The translations under genes and the position numbers were made by a program. Source: Chroogloeocystis siderophila 5.2 s.c.1 (lineage in GTDB: Bacteria > Cyanobacteriota > Cyanobacteriia > Cyanobacteriales > Chroococcidiopsidaceae). From it: a DNA stretch of 64,000 nucleotides. Numbering within the stretch: the first letter of the stretch is position 1; each line of letters starts with the position of its first letter. The stretch is from NCBI RefSeq assembly GCF_001904655.1, contig NZ_MRCC01000005.1, forward strand, positions 1-64,000. The letters are read 5' to 3'. The notes beneath the pieces are model-generated. The model saw nothing but the letters and a program-made list of their open reading frames with translations. It made no database searches and was not told the origin of the DNA. Shown here piece by piece: positions 1-8,545 of the stretch.

Positions 1-43
1 CAAACTGCACCGAGATGAGCAATTGACTCTTTTTTGATTCTGA

Positions 44-68
44 TACCCCGTCCGCTTGCGGCGGGGTA
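44..68. other. GC-rich hairpin
   Basis: Inverted repeat TACCCCG / CGGGGTA (44-50 with 62-68), with a second inner pairing of CCGC and GCGG. No clear T-run follows on the plus strand. On the minus strand the sequence after it is only loosely A/T rich. It could be a terminator for a gene lying outside the window or a dispersed palindrome. Confidence 0.5.
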
Positions 69-77
69 GTTCATTGC

Positions 78-211
78 GTCTGCTGCCCCACGAGCGTCTC
101 CTAGAAATACGCATACTATATTTTGCCTACTCACCGCATCGTTAGCCAATATCAGTGATATCTGTCACCGCAAAAATAATCCGTCTCGAACCAAAAAGCA
201 GTAGCGATCGC
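78..211. repeat. Long direct repeat, copy 1
   Basis: This 134-bp stretch is repeated almost exactly at 1070-1224 in the same orientation; few base differences are seen outside one small tandem insertion in copy 2. It ends in the HIP1 octamer GCGATCGC. The two copies bracket the decayed PIN toxin, its antitoxin and an AraC scrap. No transposase or terminal inverted repeat is visible, so a local duplication or recombination scar is more likely than an insertion sequence. Confidence 0.85.
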
Positions 212-332
212 TGTGAATTATCGAAGCCACAGTAGCTTCACCGCAGCATTTCGTCGTCAGTTTGGCATTACCCCTAATTGGATGATTTCAAAACCTCTCA
301 CCTGCCTGCTGGAGAGCAAAATCCACCACTGA
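204..332 (+). pseudogene. AraC-family regulator, C-terminal scrap
   Basis: The reading frame from 204 gives a peptide containing SSFTAAFRRQFGITP, which matches the second helix-turn-helix at the C-terminus of AraC/XylS regulators. Only about 25 recognisable residues remain. There is no start codon or upstream domain, and beyond about 284 the frame runs into the antisense strand of the neighbouring toxin gene before stopping. AraC regulators often sit upstream of TonB-receptor/FecB siderophore loci in cyanobacteria, so this is probably the remnant of the regulator of the locus at 1344-5052 (inference). Confidence 0.6.
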
Positions 333-784
333 TTGACTTAAGCGGATACCGCGAGACTGCATTCGTGCGATCGCATCTTTCATCACAATGGGTTCTCCCT
401 GCTGCTTTGCCCGTAGCAGAATTCCAATGCTGCCTGTGACAATCCACTTAACCGAGCAAAGCGCCGACCCAAGGCTTCATCAATACAAACCGTTTGGATT
501 TTTGCATCAAGAGCAAGTTGAATGACAGATGCCTCACCCCGACCTAGAGCATTGCTCAGGAGTGGGGATACTTCTATGGGTTGAGGCTGCTTGGTAAGCC
601 ACTTGGCTGCATCGAATTCCGCTGCCGCAAAACGAGAAGCATTATCGACTAAAATCTCTTGACTTACTTCGTAAGGTACTAGCACTTCAACGTAGAGCCT
701 CTGCAAAACAGCAAAATCACCCATAGCCGCCACCAAAGCAATTAGCGGACTAGTATTGATCACTATGCGTTTAGCATCAGGCAT
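288..784 (-). pseudogene. DUF3368/PIN-domain toxin, frameshifted
   Basis: The first part (start at 784) reads INTSPLIALVAAMGDF, then GRGEASVIQLAL and CIDEALGRRFARLSGL, the hallmarks of the DUF3368 PIN-like ribonuclease family, with the acidic residues of the PIN active site. The frame then goes wrong at about 441. Reading one base over restores VTGSIGILLRAKQQGEP and a typical tail up to a stop at 288-290. A single-base deletion therefore truncates the protein at 133 residues and replaces its C-terminus with unrelated sequence. Its start overlaps the end of the antitoxin gene by 8 bases, the usual type II toxin-antitoxin layout. Probably inactive, unless the shift is a sequencing error. Confidence 0.8.
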
Positions 785-1031
785 TGGCTAAATCAGATAG
801 CAAGTCGGCTTCATCCAGGTCGATTACGGGGACATTGTAGCGATACAAACTCAGCAAAAAACTCACCCGATCAATGTTGAGGATTTGAGCCGCAATCCCA
901 GACGAAATGCGTTTCATTTCAAATAGCTTAACAACCATTGCCCATTTTGCTTCTTGCTCAAATTGCGCTGGCGTTTGCTGCAAAACATCTGGCAGACTTT
1001 CTGGATAATTGATTGTCAGCTGAGCAACCAT
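777..1031 (-). CDS. UPF0175-family antitoxin
   Basis: An 84-residue protein beginning MVAQLTINYPESLPD. It has the UPF0175 pattern: a short beta start, then a helical region with EAKWAMVVKLFEMKRISSG and a helix-turn-helix-like segment AAQILNIDRVSFLLSL. These proteins are DNA-binding antitoxins paired with DUF3368 PIN toxins. The ATG at 1031 is chosen because residues encoded further upstream come from the direct repeat and are not family-like. It appears intact while its partner toxin downstream is broken, so it may now serve only as a repressor or be on its way to loss. Confidence 0.8.
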   Translation of the reverse strand: MVAQLTINYPESLPDVLQQTPAQFEQEAKWAMVVKLFEMKRISSGIAAQILNIDRVSFLLSLYRYNVPVIDLDEADLLSDLANA

Positions 1032-1069
1032 AAAACAATGGAAATAATTGAATGTTTCTATTTTACTGG

Positions 1070-1224
1070 GTCTGCTGCCCCATGAGCGTCTCCTAGAAAT
1101 ACGCATACTATATTTTGCCTACTCACCGCATCGTTAGCCAATATCAGTGATATCTGTCACCGCAAAAATAATCCGTCTCGAACTAAAAAAAATCCATCTC
1201 GAACTAAAAAGCAGTAGCGATCGC
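1070..1224. repeat. Long direct repeat, copy 2
   Basis: Second copy of the 78-211 sequence in direct orientation. It is about 20 bp longer because of a tandem duplication of the segment ATCCGTCTCGAACTAAAA (imperfect second unit ATCCATCTCGAACTAAAA) near 1171-1210. It also ends in GCGATCGC. It lies about 120 bp upstream of the TonB receptor start, so it forms part of that gene's upstream region. Confidence 0.85.
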
Positions 1225-1343
1225 CAACTTCTCTATCGTAGTCTTTATTGAGAATATTTAGTATTTGACTGCATAGACAACCACAAGCTACTTGTGAAGA
1301 TGCTTGTAACAGATGCTCAATGAGGATTTGGTGTGAGGGATTT

Positions 1344-3983
1344 ATGAATCGTGGATGGTGGTTGCAAGGTTGGTTGGTTGCTGGAGTGTTGCCGTTGCTG
1401 GTACTGGCGGCTCCTGCGGGGGCAGAGTCTATCGGCAATAACCGTCAGTCGTCATTAGAAAATGATCATTTACTCACTAGCCAAGAACATCCGACTAATG
1501 AACCACCTACTCAACTCAGCGATCTCGACCATCCTGCGACAACCGTTGACGAATGGGTGCAGCAAATTGCTCAGTCGCTGGTTCAGGTCACAGGGGTACA
1601 GGTTAATCCGACTGAAACTGGAGTTGAGGTGATTCTGGAAACCGCCGAGAGACAACTGGCGGCTCCTGCCACTTCTGTGGTAGGCAATGCGTTGATTGCA
1701 GATATTCCCAACGCAGTGCTGGCACTGCCGGAGGGTGAATTTCAGGCGGCTAGTCCGACGGAAGGAATTGCGCTGGTTTCGGTGATACCAACAGGAAACG
1801 GCATTCGGGTGGCGATTACGGGAACAGAGGCACCACCTATCGCTGAAGTGCGTACACAGGCACAGGGTTTAGTGCTGAGTGTAGCACCAGGGATAGAAAC
1901 CGCCGATGCAGTCGATGACGACGTGATTCAAGTGGTGGTGACGGGTACGCGAACGGAAGAAGAGGAAACGAGAATTCCTCGTTCAATCACGGTGATCGAT
2001 CGCGAGGAACTAGAGACGCAGAGAAATCTACCAGTTACGTTGCGAGAGATTCTAGGGCGCGAAATTCCCGGCTTTAATCCGCCCTCTCTCAGTCGTAATG
2101 ACCGAGGCACTATCCGAGGTCGGGGAGTTTCCTATTTGATTGATGGGGTACCCGTTGAAAGCACCTTTGGACGCCAATTACAAACCATTGCGCCTGAGGC
2201 GATCGAACGAATCGAGGTTGTGCGTGGCTCAAACGCGGTTTACGGCTCTGAGGCAACGGGTGGAACCATAAACATTATCACCCGTAGACCTGCTGATGAA
2301 CCATTCGTCGTGACATTAGAAGCAGGGGCAAATGCCTACATCGGAGATAGAGGAGAATTTTTTACAAATGACAGTATTGGCAATCGCCAAAGCGCCATAT
2401 TTTCTGGTGATTTAGGTGTAGCTGATTATATTCTGGCGCTTTCCAGAGAAAGATCAGCCGCTTTCTTTGATGCTGAAGGCGATCGCATCTTTCTAGCCCG
2501 ACCCATTGATGAAAACGAGTCCTATGGTGTCTTAGGCACGATTGGAGTCGATATTGACAGCAATCAACGGCTGCAATTCACTGTCAATTACTATGATAGT
2601 GAACGGGTCGAGAACGAAATTATTGCTGATCCAGAGAGTGAAGACAAGGCTCGGGCGATCAAAGTGGGTAGACAAGAATTCATTGATACTGACCCATATT
2701 TTGATCGCAATCTACTTCTTAATCTGACCTATACTCATGCCAATCTGCTGGGCAATTCACTACAAGCACAAGCTTATTTTCGAGATTATTCTGCACTGAC
2801 AGCGGGTGTTCAAGATCGTCGAGATGATGAGTTAGGAGTTGTGATTAACAACTCGCGGCTTGACGAGCAAAACTGGGGTGGGCGCATACAGATTGAGTCC
2901 CCTTTGTGGCAAGGTTCCAACGCGTTATGGGGGATCGACTATGATAACCGACGAAGTGATGATACTACCGATATTCTAGATCCAGTTGCATTTGATGAAA
3001 GCAATGGACGAACATTGCGTAAAATTGGAGAGCTTTTCTCAGCCCCCTCTTACGATTTAGAAGAGCTAGGAATATTTGCTCAGCTTCAATGGGACATCAC
3101 CGACAATTTTCAGTTGAGTGGTGGAGCACGTTATGCAAACTTTAGAGTGAACGCGCCTGACTATATCAGCCGATTTGGTGATCCTGTCGGAGGGGGAACG
3201 ATAAACTTTGATGATGTCATCTTTAATGTTGGTGTGCTCTATGAAGTAACAAACAATATTGGGATATTTGCTAATTTCTCACAAGGATTTTCCCCGCCCA
3301 ATTTTGCTGAACTTTTTAGTGATCCACCGGAAAACTTTTCATTAGAAGAAGATTTTGAAGAACTTCAACCCGTCAAGGTCAACAATTATGAAATTGGCAT
3401 TCGAGGACAGTGGTCTGATTTTCGGGCATCGATTGCTGGTTTCTTTACTGAATCTGATTTGGGCGAATTTATTGTTGGATTTGGCGGAACTGGAGAAGTA
3501 ACAATCGCTCGTGCCCCTCAACGCACTTACGGTATTGAAGCAGCATTCGATTGGCAACCTAGCAATCACTGGCGACTTGGCAGTGCTGTGAGTTGGCAAG
3601 AGGGCGAAGCTGATTTTGAGGATAGTGGTAACTTTGTGCCCCTTTTCTCTGGAGATGTAGGAATCTCGCCTCTCAAAGCGACAGTTTATGTCGAGCATCA
3701 AACCACTCCGGGTTGGCGTAACCGTCTCCAAGTCTTAGCAGTGGGCGATCGCAATCGCGCATTTGAAGAAGGCATCGACGTCATACCTATTGAGGGTTAC
3801 ATCGTTGTAGATCTGATCAGCCAAATCGAGGCATTTGGAGGAACAATCAGTATTGGGATTGAAAACTTATTCAACAATCAATATCTTGACCTTGAGAGTC
3901 AAACTCTTTTGGGATTCGATCCTACTCGTGCTCCTGCTGCTAGAGGGAGGACTCTCAGCTTAATCTATCGCACCACTTTCTAG
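1344..3983 (+). CDS. TonB-dependent siderophore receptor with AMIN domain
   Basis: Outer-membrane receptor for ferric siderophores, driven by TonB. From the ATG at 1344 (preceded by GAGGGA; 879 residues) it has a signal peptide ending near APAGAES. An AMIN domain follows in roughly residues 60-180, an addition common in cyanobacterial receptors. The plug begins at VVVTGTRTEEEETRIPRSI and includes RGRGVSYLIDGVPVE, and a 22-strand-type barrel closes with the C-terminal aromatic ...LIYRTTF. An upstream ATG at 1320 would add eight residues ahead of the signal peptide and is less likely. It is followed after 46 bases by a FecB-type binding protein, so the two form an uptake unit. Iron (Fur) control is expected but no convincing Fur box was identified. 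The substrate cannot be told from sequence. Confidence 0.93.
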   Translation: MNRGWWLQGWLVAGVLPLLVLAAPAGAESIGNNRQSSLENDHLLTSQEHPTNEPPTQLSDLDHPATTVDEWVQQIAQSLVQVTGVQVNPTETGVEVILETAERQLAAPATSVVGNALIADIPNAVLALPEGEFQAASPTEGIALVSVIPTGNGIRVAITGTEAPPIAEVRTQAQGLVLSVAPGIETADAVDDDVIQVVVTGTRTEEEETRIPRSITVIDREELETQRNLPVTLREILGREIPGFNPPSLSRNDRGTIRGRGVSYLIDGVPVESTFGRQLQTIAPEAIERIEVVRGSNAVYGSEATGGTINIITRRPADEPFVVTLEAGANAYIGDRGEFFTNDSIGNRQSAIFSGDLGVADYILALSRERSAAFFDAEGDRIFLARPIDENESYGVLGTIGVDIDSNQRLQFTVNYYDSERVENEIIADPESEDKARAIKVGRQEFIDTDPYFDRNLLLNLTYTHANLLGNSLQAQAYFRDYSALTAGVQDRRDDELGVVINNSRLDEQNWGGRIQIESPLWQGSNALWGIDYDNRRSDDTTDILDPVAFDESNGRTLRKIGELFSAPSYDLEELGIFAQLQWDITDNFQLSGGARYANFRVNAPDYISRFGDPVGGGTINFDDVIFNVGVLYEVTNNIGIFANFSQGFSPPNFAELFSDPPENFSLEEDFEELQPVKVNNYEIGIRGQWSDFRASIAGFFTESDLGEFIVGFGGTGEVTIARAPQRTYGIEAAFDWQPSNHWRLGSAVSWQEGEADFEDSGNFVPLFSGDVGISPLKATVYVEHQTTPGWRNRLQVLAVGDRNRAFEEGIDVIPIEGYIVVDLISQIEAFGGTISIGIENLFNNQYLDLESQTLLGFDPTRAPAARGRTLSLIYRTTF

Positions 3984-4029
3984 ATAAATTATTCAACAGA
4001 TTATGAAACATCTTCGTACTTAGCGGATT

Positions 4030-5052
4030 ATGGGACACCTTCAACAGCTAACCATCTCCCGAATTTTCAAGACCTCTCGATACTGGAGGCAGGGACTGAT
4101 AGCTATGGTATTCACCAGCAGTCTGACAGCCTGTAATCCTAATCTATCTGAACCTACTCTTTCATCTTCGCCCTATTCGCTTCCTCCATCTGCGAGTCAA
4201 ACGGTTGAGCATGCTCTAGGAGAAGTAAAAATTCCGACCCACCCACAGCGAATCATTGTTTTACATGATACATTTCTGCTAGATCCAGTGTTGGCACTTG
4301 GCATTAAACCGACCGGGATTACAACCTTTGCCGCAGATGTGGGATCGCCAGTGCGCGGCATTGAAGCTGAGCAAATTGCCAATGTTGAAATCGTGGGTGA
4401 CGGACATCAACCCAATTTGGAAAAAATTCTGGCACTCAAACCCGATTTAATCTTAGCTCGCGAGTCCCAATCAGAAATTTATAGTCAGTTATCAGGTATT
4501 GCTCCTACGGTTGCTGTTCCTGAAACGCTAATTTCCTTTAAAGAAAGATTGCGCTTTATTGCTCAAATCTTTGACAAGGAAGCTGTAGCAGAACAAGTTA
4601 TCGATCAGTATTGGCATCGAGTTGAACAATTTAAGACAGCAATGGGTCAACGTCTGGATGTAACAGAAGTATCTGTACTTGTGTTCGCATGGGGAATGAT
4701 GGCTACGCCAAGTAGCGAACTGACCTGTAGCAAAGTACTTGTTGATATTGGAATACGTCGCCCTCCTATACAAGAACGGTTAGCGAACTCCTCAAGTGAT
4801 AGTCCGCCGCTAAGTTTAGAAGTAATTTCAGAGCATGACGCAGATGTCATCTTGCTCATCACCGATCGTCAGGCAAACACTTCAAATTATTTGAACTCTC
4901 CAATTTGGTCTACTCTCCAGGCTGTTCAAAATAATCAAGTTTATCAAGTGGATATAAATCGATGGCATGGCAATGGTCCCCTCGCTGCTAACCTCATCCT
5001 TGACGACCTCTTCAAATATCTAGTCAATAATCCTGATCTTAAAGGTAGTTAA
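4030..5052 (+). CDS. Iron-siderophore ABC transporter substrate-binding lipoprotein (FecB/FepB type)
   Basis: Periplasmic binding protein of the helical-backbone TroA/FecB class. It has a lipobox LTAC (Cys 35), and then motifs such as HPQRIIVLHDTFLLDPVLALGI and KPDLILARESQSEIYSQLSGIAPTV that are typical of PF01497. The length of 340 residues suits the family. A second Met at residue 26 is a possible start, but it leaves a very short signal peptide. It delivers the ferric siderophore imported by the upstream TonB receptor to an inner-membrane permease/ATPase that is not encoded in this window. Confidence 0.9.
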   Translation: MGHLQQLTISRIFKTSRYWRQGLIAMVFTSSLTACNPNLSEPTLSSSPYSLPPSASQTVEHALGEVKIPTHPQRIIVLHDTFLLDPVLALGIKPTGITTFAADVGSPVRGIEAEQIANVEIVGDGHQPNLEKILALKPDLILARESQSEIYSQLSGIAPTVAVPETLISFKERLRFIAQIFDKEAVAEQVIDQYWHRVEQFKTAMGQRLDVTEVSVLVFAWGMMATPSSELTCSKVLVDIGIRRPPIQERLANSSSDSPPLSLEVISEHDADVILLITDRQANTSNYLNSPIWSTLQAVQNNQVYQVDINRWHGNGPLAANLILDDLFKYLVNNPDLKGS

Positions 5053-5072
5053 GTTTATGTTCACCGGCACCT

Positions 5073-5492
5073 TTAGAACGATTGTGACCAATCCTCAATT
5101 ATCAAATTCGGTATTTGAGCAAAGTCCTTCTGATTGCGCGTCACTACAACTTCATTTATCGAAAGCGCGATCGCTGCAATTCGTAAATCCTATGTCCCAA
5201 TACGAATCTTTTGTCTCACCGATTCGCGATCATAAGCACCTCGGTCAAAATCAAGAATATTGGCTTGACACAGGCGATCAAAAGTTTGCCGCAGTTGAGT
5301 ATAAGCAAGTATCATGGTTTCCTTTGTCTTTGCCCGCTTGATAACCTCTAATCGCTCATACATCTGCTCAACCATCGTCACAATTGTTACTGCAATCTCA
5401 TCAGGATTGACAGTTGCTACTTTCTGTACAACAACTGGATGACCTCGTTGTAACAGCGAAACATGGTCGGTATCTAGAATCCATAAAGTCAT
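5073..5492 (-). pseudogene. VapC-type PIN toxin with premature stop
   Basis: The frame starts at the ATG at 5492 with MTLWILDTDHVSLLQRGHP, the classic DTDH motif of VapC-family PIN ribonucleases. It reads through ...VRQKIRIGT and meets a TAG at 5190-5192 where relatives have a glutamine codon. Beyond it the same frame continues as [23 protein letters not shown] and ends [10 protein letters not shown] at 5073. The lost part includes the conserved D and the TRNQKDF motif of the active site, so the product is very probably inactive. It lies tail to tail with the FecB gene, 20 bases away. No antitoxin gene was found upstream, so the locus is an orphan relic. Confidence 0.85.
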
Positions 5493-5663
5493 TCGGTTTC
5501 TGTTTGGGCATTTAACTTTACTGAACAAACCAATACGCTAAATACGATTTCTATTGTCGTACGACTGCTTGACTGCGCTTCCTGCCGTACTATGTCTTCT
5601 GCTACCGTCTATCCATAAATGGTAAAGCACGAAATCTTTAGTTGTTTATCAGAGAACACCACC

Positions 5664-6350
5664 ATGTCAACTAAAACCCCAGTTCTAAATGATGCGGCTG
5701 AGCAACTGCAACCCCATCTCTATAACTACCTACTATCTGTTTCCCTACAAGAACCTGAAATATTGACCCAACTGCGTCAAGAAACCGCACAGCATCCTGA
5801 AGGTGATATGCAAGTTTCTCCCGATCAGGGACAGTTTATGGCGTTTCTTGTGCAGCTGATGCTAGCCAAGAAAGTGTTGGAAATTGGTACATTTACTGGC
5901 TATAGTACAGTATGGATCGCTCTGGCATTACCTAATGATGGAACTGTGATTACCTGTGATGTGAGTCAAGAAGATACAGAGATCGCCCGTCGTTATTGGC
6001 AAGCCGCAGGAGTTTTACATAAAATCGATTTGCGCCTTGCCCCAGCGCTGAAAACACTAAATCAACTCTTAAGCGATGGACAAGCGGAAACATTTGATTT
6101 TGTCTTCATTGATGCTGATAAAGTTGAGTACAGAGATTATTATGAGAAATCCCTAAAACTCATCCGTCGTGGTGGGTTAATCGCGATTGACAACGTCTTT
6201 TGGTGTGGCAGAGTCATCGATCCTGATTTTGATGATGATGAATGTACGATCGCCATTCGAGACTTGAATCAATTCCTGCATCACGATCCGCGAGTAGTCA
6301 TTAGCTTAATAGCAATCGCTGATGGTTTGACACTGGCAATCAAGCGATAA
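5664..6350 (+). CDS. Class I SAM-dependent O-methyltransferase
   Basis: Member of the caffeoyl-CoA O-methyltransferase-like family (PF01596). The SAM-binding motif is VLEIGTFTGYSTVWIALALP, and the downstream metal/substrate region includes FDFVFIDADKVEYRDYYE and GGLIAIDNVFWCGRV, with the Asp/Asn residues that hold a divalent cation in this family. From the ATG at 5664 it is 228 residues, the normal length. An alternative start 15 codons upstream adds a non-conserved tail. The gene stands alone. The natural substrate (catechol-like phenolic) is not known. Confidence 0.88.
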   Translation: MSTKTPVLNDAAEQLQPHLYNYLLSVSLQEPEILTQLRQETAQHPEGDMQVSPDQGQFMAFLVQLMLAKKVLEIGTFTGYSTVWIALALPNDGTVITCDVSQEDTEIARRYWQAAGVLHKIDLRLAPALKTLNQLLSDGQAETFDFVFIDADKVEYRDYYEKSLKLIRRGGLIAIDNVFWCGRVIDPDFDDDECTIAIRDLNQFLHHDPRVVISLIAIADGLTLAIKR

Positions 6351-6476
6351 ATATATAAAGTAGCAAAAGGCAGGAGTTGAAAACCAAATCAATAACTGAT
6401 GTTGAGATTTTAAAAATGTCCTAATCTATCGCTTAATATGTTTGTGTAGCCACGAATTCTATTCGTTAGGGATTAG

Positions 6477-6917
6477 TTGAGTAACACCGATTGCACAATC
6501 AGACAAGCGATCGCCCACGATGCAAACGCCATTGCGAACCTATCTCACCAGTTGGGTTATCCCACAACTACAAGTGCTGTACGACAGCGTTTAGCACAAA
6601 TGCACTCAGCGAATCATGCTGTTTATGTCGCAGAGATTTCTGATATTGGTGTAGTTGGCTGGATTCACGCCCACCTATGTTTACTTTTCCAAACAAACTT
6701 ACACGCCGAAATTGGTGGTTTAGTTGTTGATGAAAGATATCGTAGTAGTGGTATCGGTCGGCAATTATTGTTACAAATAGAACAGTGGGCAAGTCAGCAA
6801 GGATGCGAAAGTGTGTATCTCCGCTCAAATGTTGTCCGCACGCAGGCACACATTTTTTATGAAAAGATGGGCTACAGCTACATTAAAACTTCTCTTGCTT
6901 TTCACAAGCATCTCTAG
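6477..6917 (+). CDS. GNAT-family N-acetyltransferase
   Basis: A 146-residue acetyltransferase. The acetyl-CoA loop is seen as VVDERYRSSGIGRQLLLQIE (motif A, R/Q-x-x-G-x-G), followed by YLRSNVVRTQAHIFYEKMGY, typical of motif B. The start appears to be TTG at 6477 with an AGGGA element just upstream; an in-frame stop directly precedes it. It lies 57 bases upstream of arsR. Some GNAT proteins sit in ars clusters, but nothing in the sequence ties this one to arsenic chemistry. The substrate is unknown. Confidence 0.8.
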   Translation: MSNTDCTIRQAIAHDANAIANLSHQLGYPTTTSAVRQRLAQMHSANHAVYVAEISDIGVVGWIHAHLCLLFQTNLHAEIGGLVVDERYRSSGIGRQLLLQIEQWASQQGCESVYLRSNVVRTQAHIFYEKMGYSYIKTSLAFHKHL

Positions 6918-6974
6918 TGTTTTTGCGATCGCTTGCCATTTAAACATCGTTTCTTTACATTTCAATTTAAGTTG

Positions 6975-7289
6975 ATGCAAGTTATCTCTCCAGACTCAGT
7001 TTTTTTAGGCTTTCATGCTTTATCCGATGCTATCCGGATTAACGTCATTGAACTATTGCGCGATCGCGAGTTGTGCGTTTGCGAATTGTGTGATGCTTTA
7101 GGCGTTACACAGTCGAAACTTTCTTTTCACCTCAAAACTTTGAAAGAAGCTGGTTTAGTGCGATCGCGTCAAGAAGGACGCTGGATTTACTACAGCTTGA
7201 ATTTACCGCAATTCGTTATGCTAGAGCAGTATTTAGCCGAATTCCGGCGTTTTAGTGCTATTATGCCGAGTCGTTCGTGTCCAGATTAG
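6975..7289 (+). CDS. arsR: ArsR-family metalloregulator
   Basis: Winged-helix repressor of 104 residues. The helix before the recognition helix carries ELCVCELCDALGVTQSKLSFHLKTL, with the Cys-Val-Cys pair used to bind As(III)/Sb(III) in classical ArsR proteins. The wing is RSRQEGRWIYYSLN. The ATG at 6975 is preferred over a TTG 14 codons upstream, because the family begins shortly before the GFHALSDAIRI helix. It is followed by a promoter at about 7339 and the acr3/arsH/arsC operon that it presumably represses. A close paralogue lies at 16159-16443. Confidence 0.92.
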   Translation: MQVISPDSVFLGFHALSDAIRINVIELLRDRELCVCELCDALGVTQSKLSFHLKTLKEAGLVRSRQEGRWIYYSLNLPQFVMLEQYLAEFRRFSAIMPSRSCPD

Positions 7290-7338
7290 CTTTATAAATC
7301 TCCCGCCTGATTATTTACGTTCTGTAAAATATTTTTAC

Positions 7339-7380
7339 TTGACAAATCAATTTTTTTTGAAATGATAGAGATATACTATC
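7339..7380 (+). promoter_or_regulatory. Promoter and likely ArsR operator of the ars operon
   Basis: A consensus -35 TTGACA at 7339-7344 is followed 17-18 bases later by a TGATAG-type -10 region. Overlapping and downstream lies an inverted repeat GATAG...CTATC (7364-7368 with 7376-7380), and the TCAA...TTGA ends of the poly-T spacer also pair. This is the expected position for an ArsR repressor site just upstream of the pstS-like gene. The assignment of the exact operator is inference. Confidence 0.6.
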
Positions 7381-7405
7381 AACACCTGCCATCTAGGTGA
7401 GGTCA

Positions 7406-8458
7406 ATGAACGTTACGCTCAAAGAATTGGCGATCACACTGGGGACGTTGGCTTTAACAGCTTGCACAACAACACCCAATTCCTCAACACAAACGCAATC
7501 ACCACAGCTAACCGCAGCAACAAATACCATAGATACATCAGTGAGAGTTGATGGATCGAGTACGGTTTATCCAATTACACAAGCGGTAGCCAAAGAATTT
7601 CAATCGACTCAAGAAGGTAGTCAAGCGCAAATCTCAGTTGATTTTTCAGGAACAAGCGGCGGCTTTAAAAAGTTCTGTGCGGGCGAAATTGATGTTGCTG
7701 GCGCTTCGCGTCCCATCTTAACCGCAGAGATGGAAGCTTGTAATAAAAATTCTATAAGATACATTGAGCTTCCTATTGCCTTTGACGCACTAACAATTGC
7801 TGTACATCCACAAAACGATTGGGCGCAAGATATTACTGTTGCTGAGTTAAAAAGAATGTGGGAACCAGCCGCAGAGGGTAAGATTACTCGCTGGAACCAA
7901 GTACGCGCTGCATGGCCTGATCGCCCATTAAAATTGTACGGAGCAGGTAAACAATCGGGTACATTTGATTACTTTACTGAAGCAGTAGTCGGCGAAACAA
8001 GAGCTAGCCGCAACGACTACATAGCGAGTGAAGACGACAATGTTTTAGTCGAAGGAATCAGCAAAGATCCTAACGCACTAGGTTACTTCGGTTTTTCCTA
8101 CTTAGAAGAAAATCAAAATAAATTAAAAGCCCTAGCAGTTGATAACGGCAAAGGTGCGGTGATTCCCTCGCGCGAAACGGTAGAAGCCAATGAATATCAA
8201 CCACTATCGCGTCCTTTATTCATTTATGTTAATGCACAGTACGCGCAGAAGAAACCCGCAGTCAGAGATTTTGTCAATTTCTACAACAAGCAAGCCCCAA
8301 CGTTGGTAAGTTCAGTAGGTTATGTACCTTTACCCGAAGAAGCCTACGACTTAAACGAAAGACATTTCTACACCGGAAAAGTTGGAACAGTATTCGAGGG
8401 AGAAGCAGAACTCAACATCACAATTAGCGAATTATTGCGTAGACAAGCGAAATTTTAG
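7406..8458 (+). CDS. PstS/SphX-like phosphate-binding lipoprotein in the ars operon
   Basis: Periplasmic phosphate-binding protein. A lipobox LTAC follows a short signal sequence. The mature part starts with VRVDGSSTVYPITQAVAKEFQ and has the phosphate-contact loops SGTSGGFKKFCAGEIDVAGASRP and GAGKQSGTFDYFTE that define the PstS family. The ATG at 7406 has a strong AGGTGAGG ribosome site; a GTG three codons earlier is less likely. It is the first gene of the operon leading to acr3, arsH and arsC, with no PstCAB permease nearby. Because arsenate is a phosphate analogue, a binding protein here may favour phosphate over arsenate uptake or sequester one of them (inference). Confidence 0.9.
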   Translation: MNVTLKELAITLGTLALTACTTTPNSSTQTQSPQLTAATNTIDTSVRVDGSSTVYPITQAVAKEFQSTQEGSQAQISVDFSGTSGGFKKFCAGEIDVAGASRPILTAEMEACNKNSIRYIELPIAFDALTIAVHPQNDWAQDITVAELKRMWEPAAEGKITRWNQVRAAWPDRPLKLYGAGKQSGTFDYFTEAVVGETRASRNDYIASEDDNVLVEGISKDPNALGYFGFSYLEENQNKLKALAVDNGKGAVIPSRETVEANEYQPLSRPLFIYVNAQYAQKKPAVRDFVNFYNKQAPTLVSSVGYVPLPEEAYDLNERHFYTGKVGTVFEGEAELNITISELLRRQAKF

Positions 8459-8545
8459 TTATTCAAGGTAATGGGTCATAGATATTATTTTCAGCAACTA
8501 TCCCACATCTATCTGACTAGAACAAACCCAGATCATTTATGAGAT

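Noticed and set aside
1246-1268. Possible Fur box TTGAGAATATTTAGTATTTG upstream of the TonB receptor
   Set aside because: Too few matches to the Fur consensus; kept only as an expectation of iron control.
1157-1438. Minus-strand frame over the start of the TonB receptor
   Set aside because: Lies across the direct repeat and the receptor signal peptide; no family features.
5057-5341. A 94-codon plus-strand frame after the FecB gene
   Set aside because: It is the antisense of the VapC-like pseudogene, whose own frame matches a known family.
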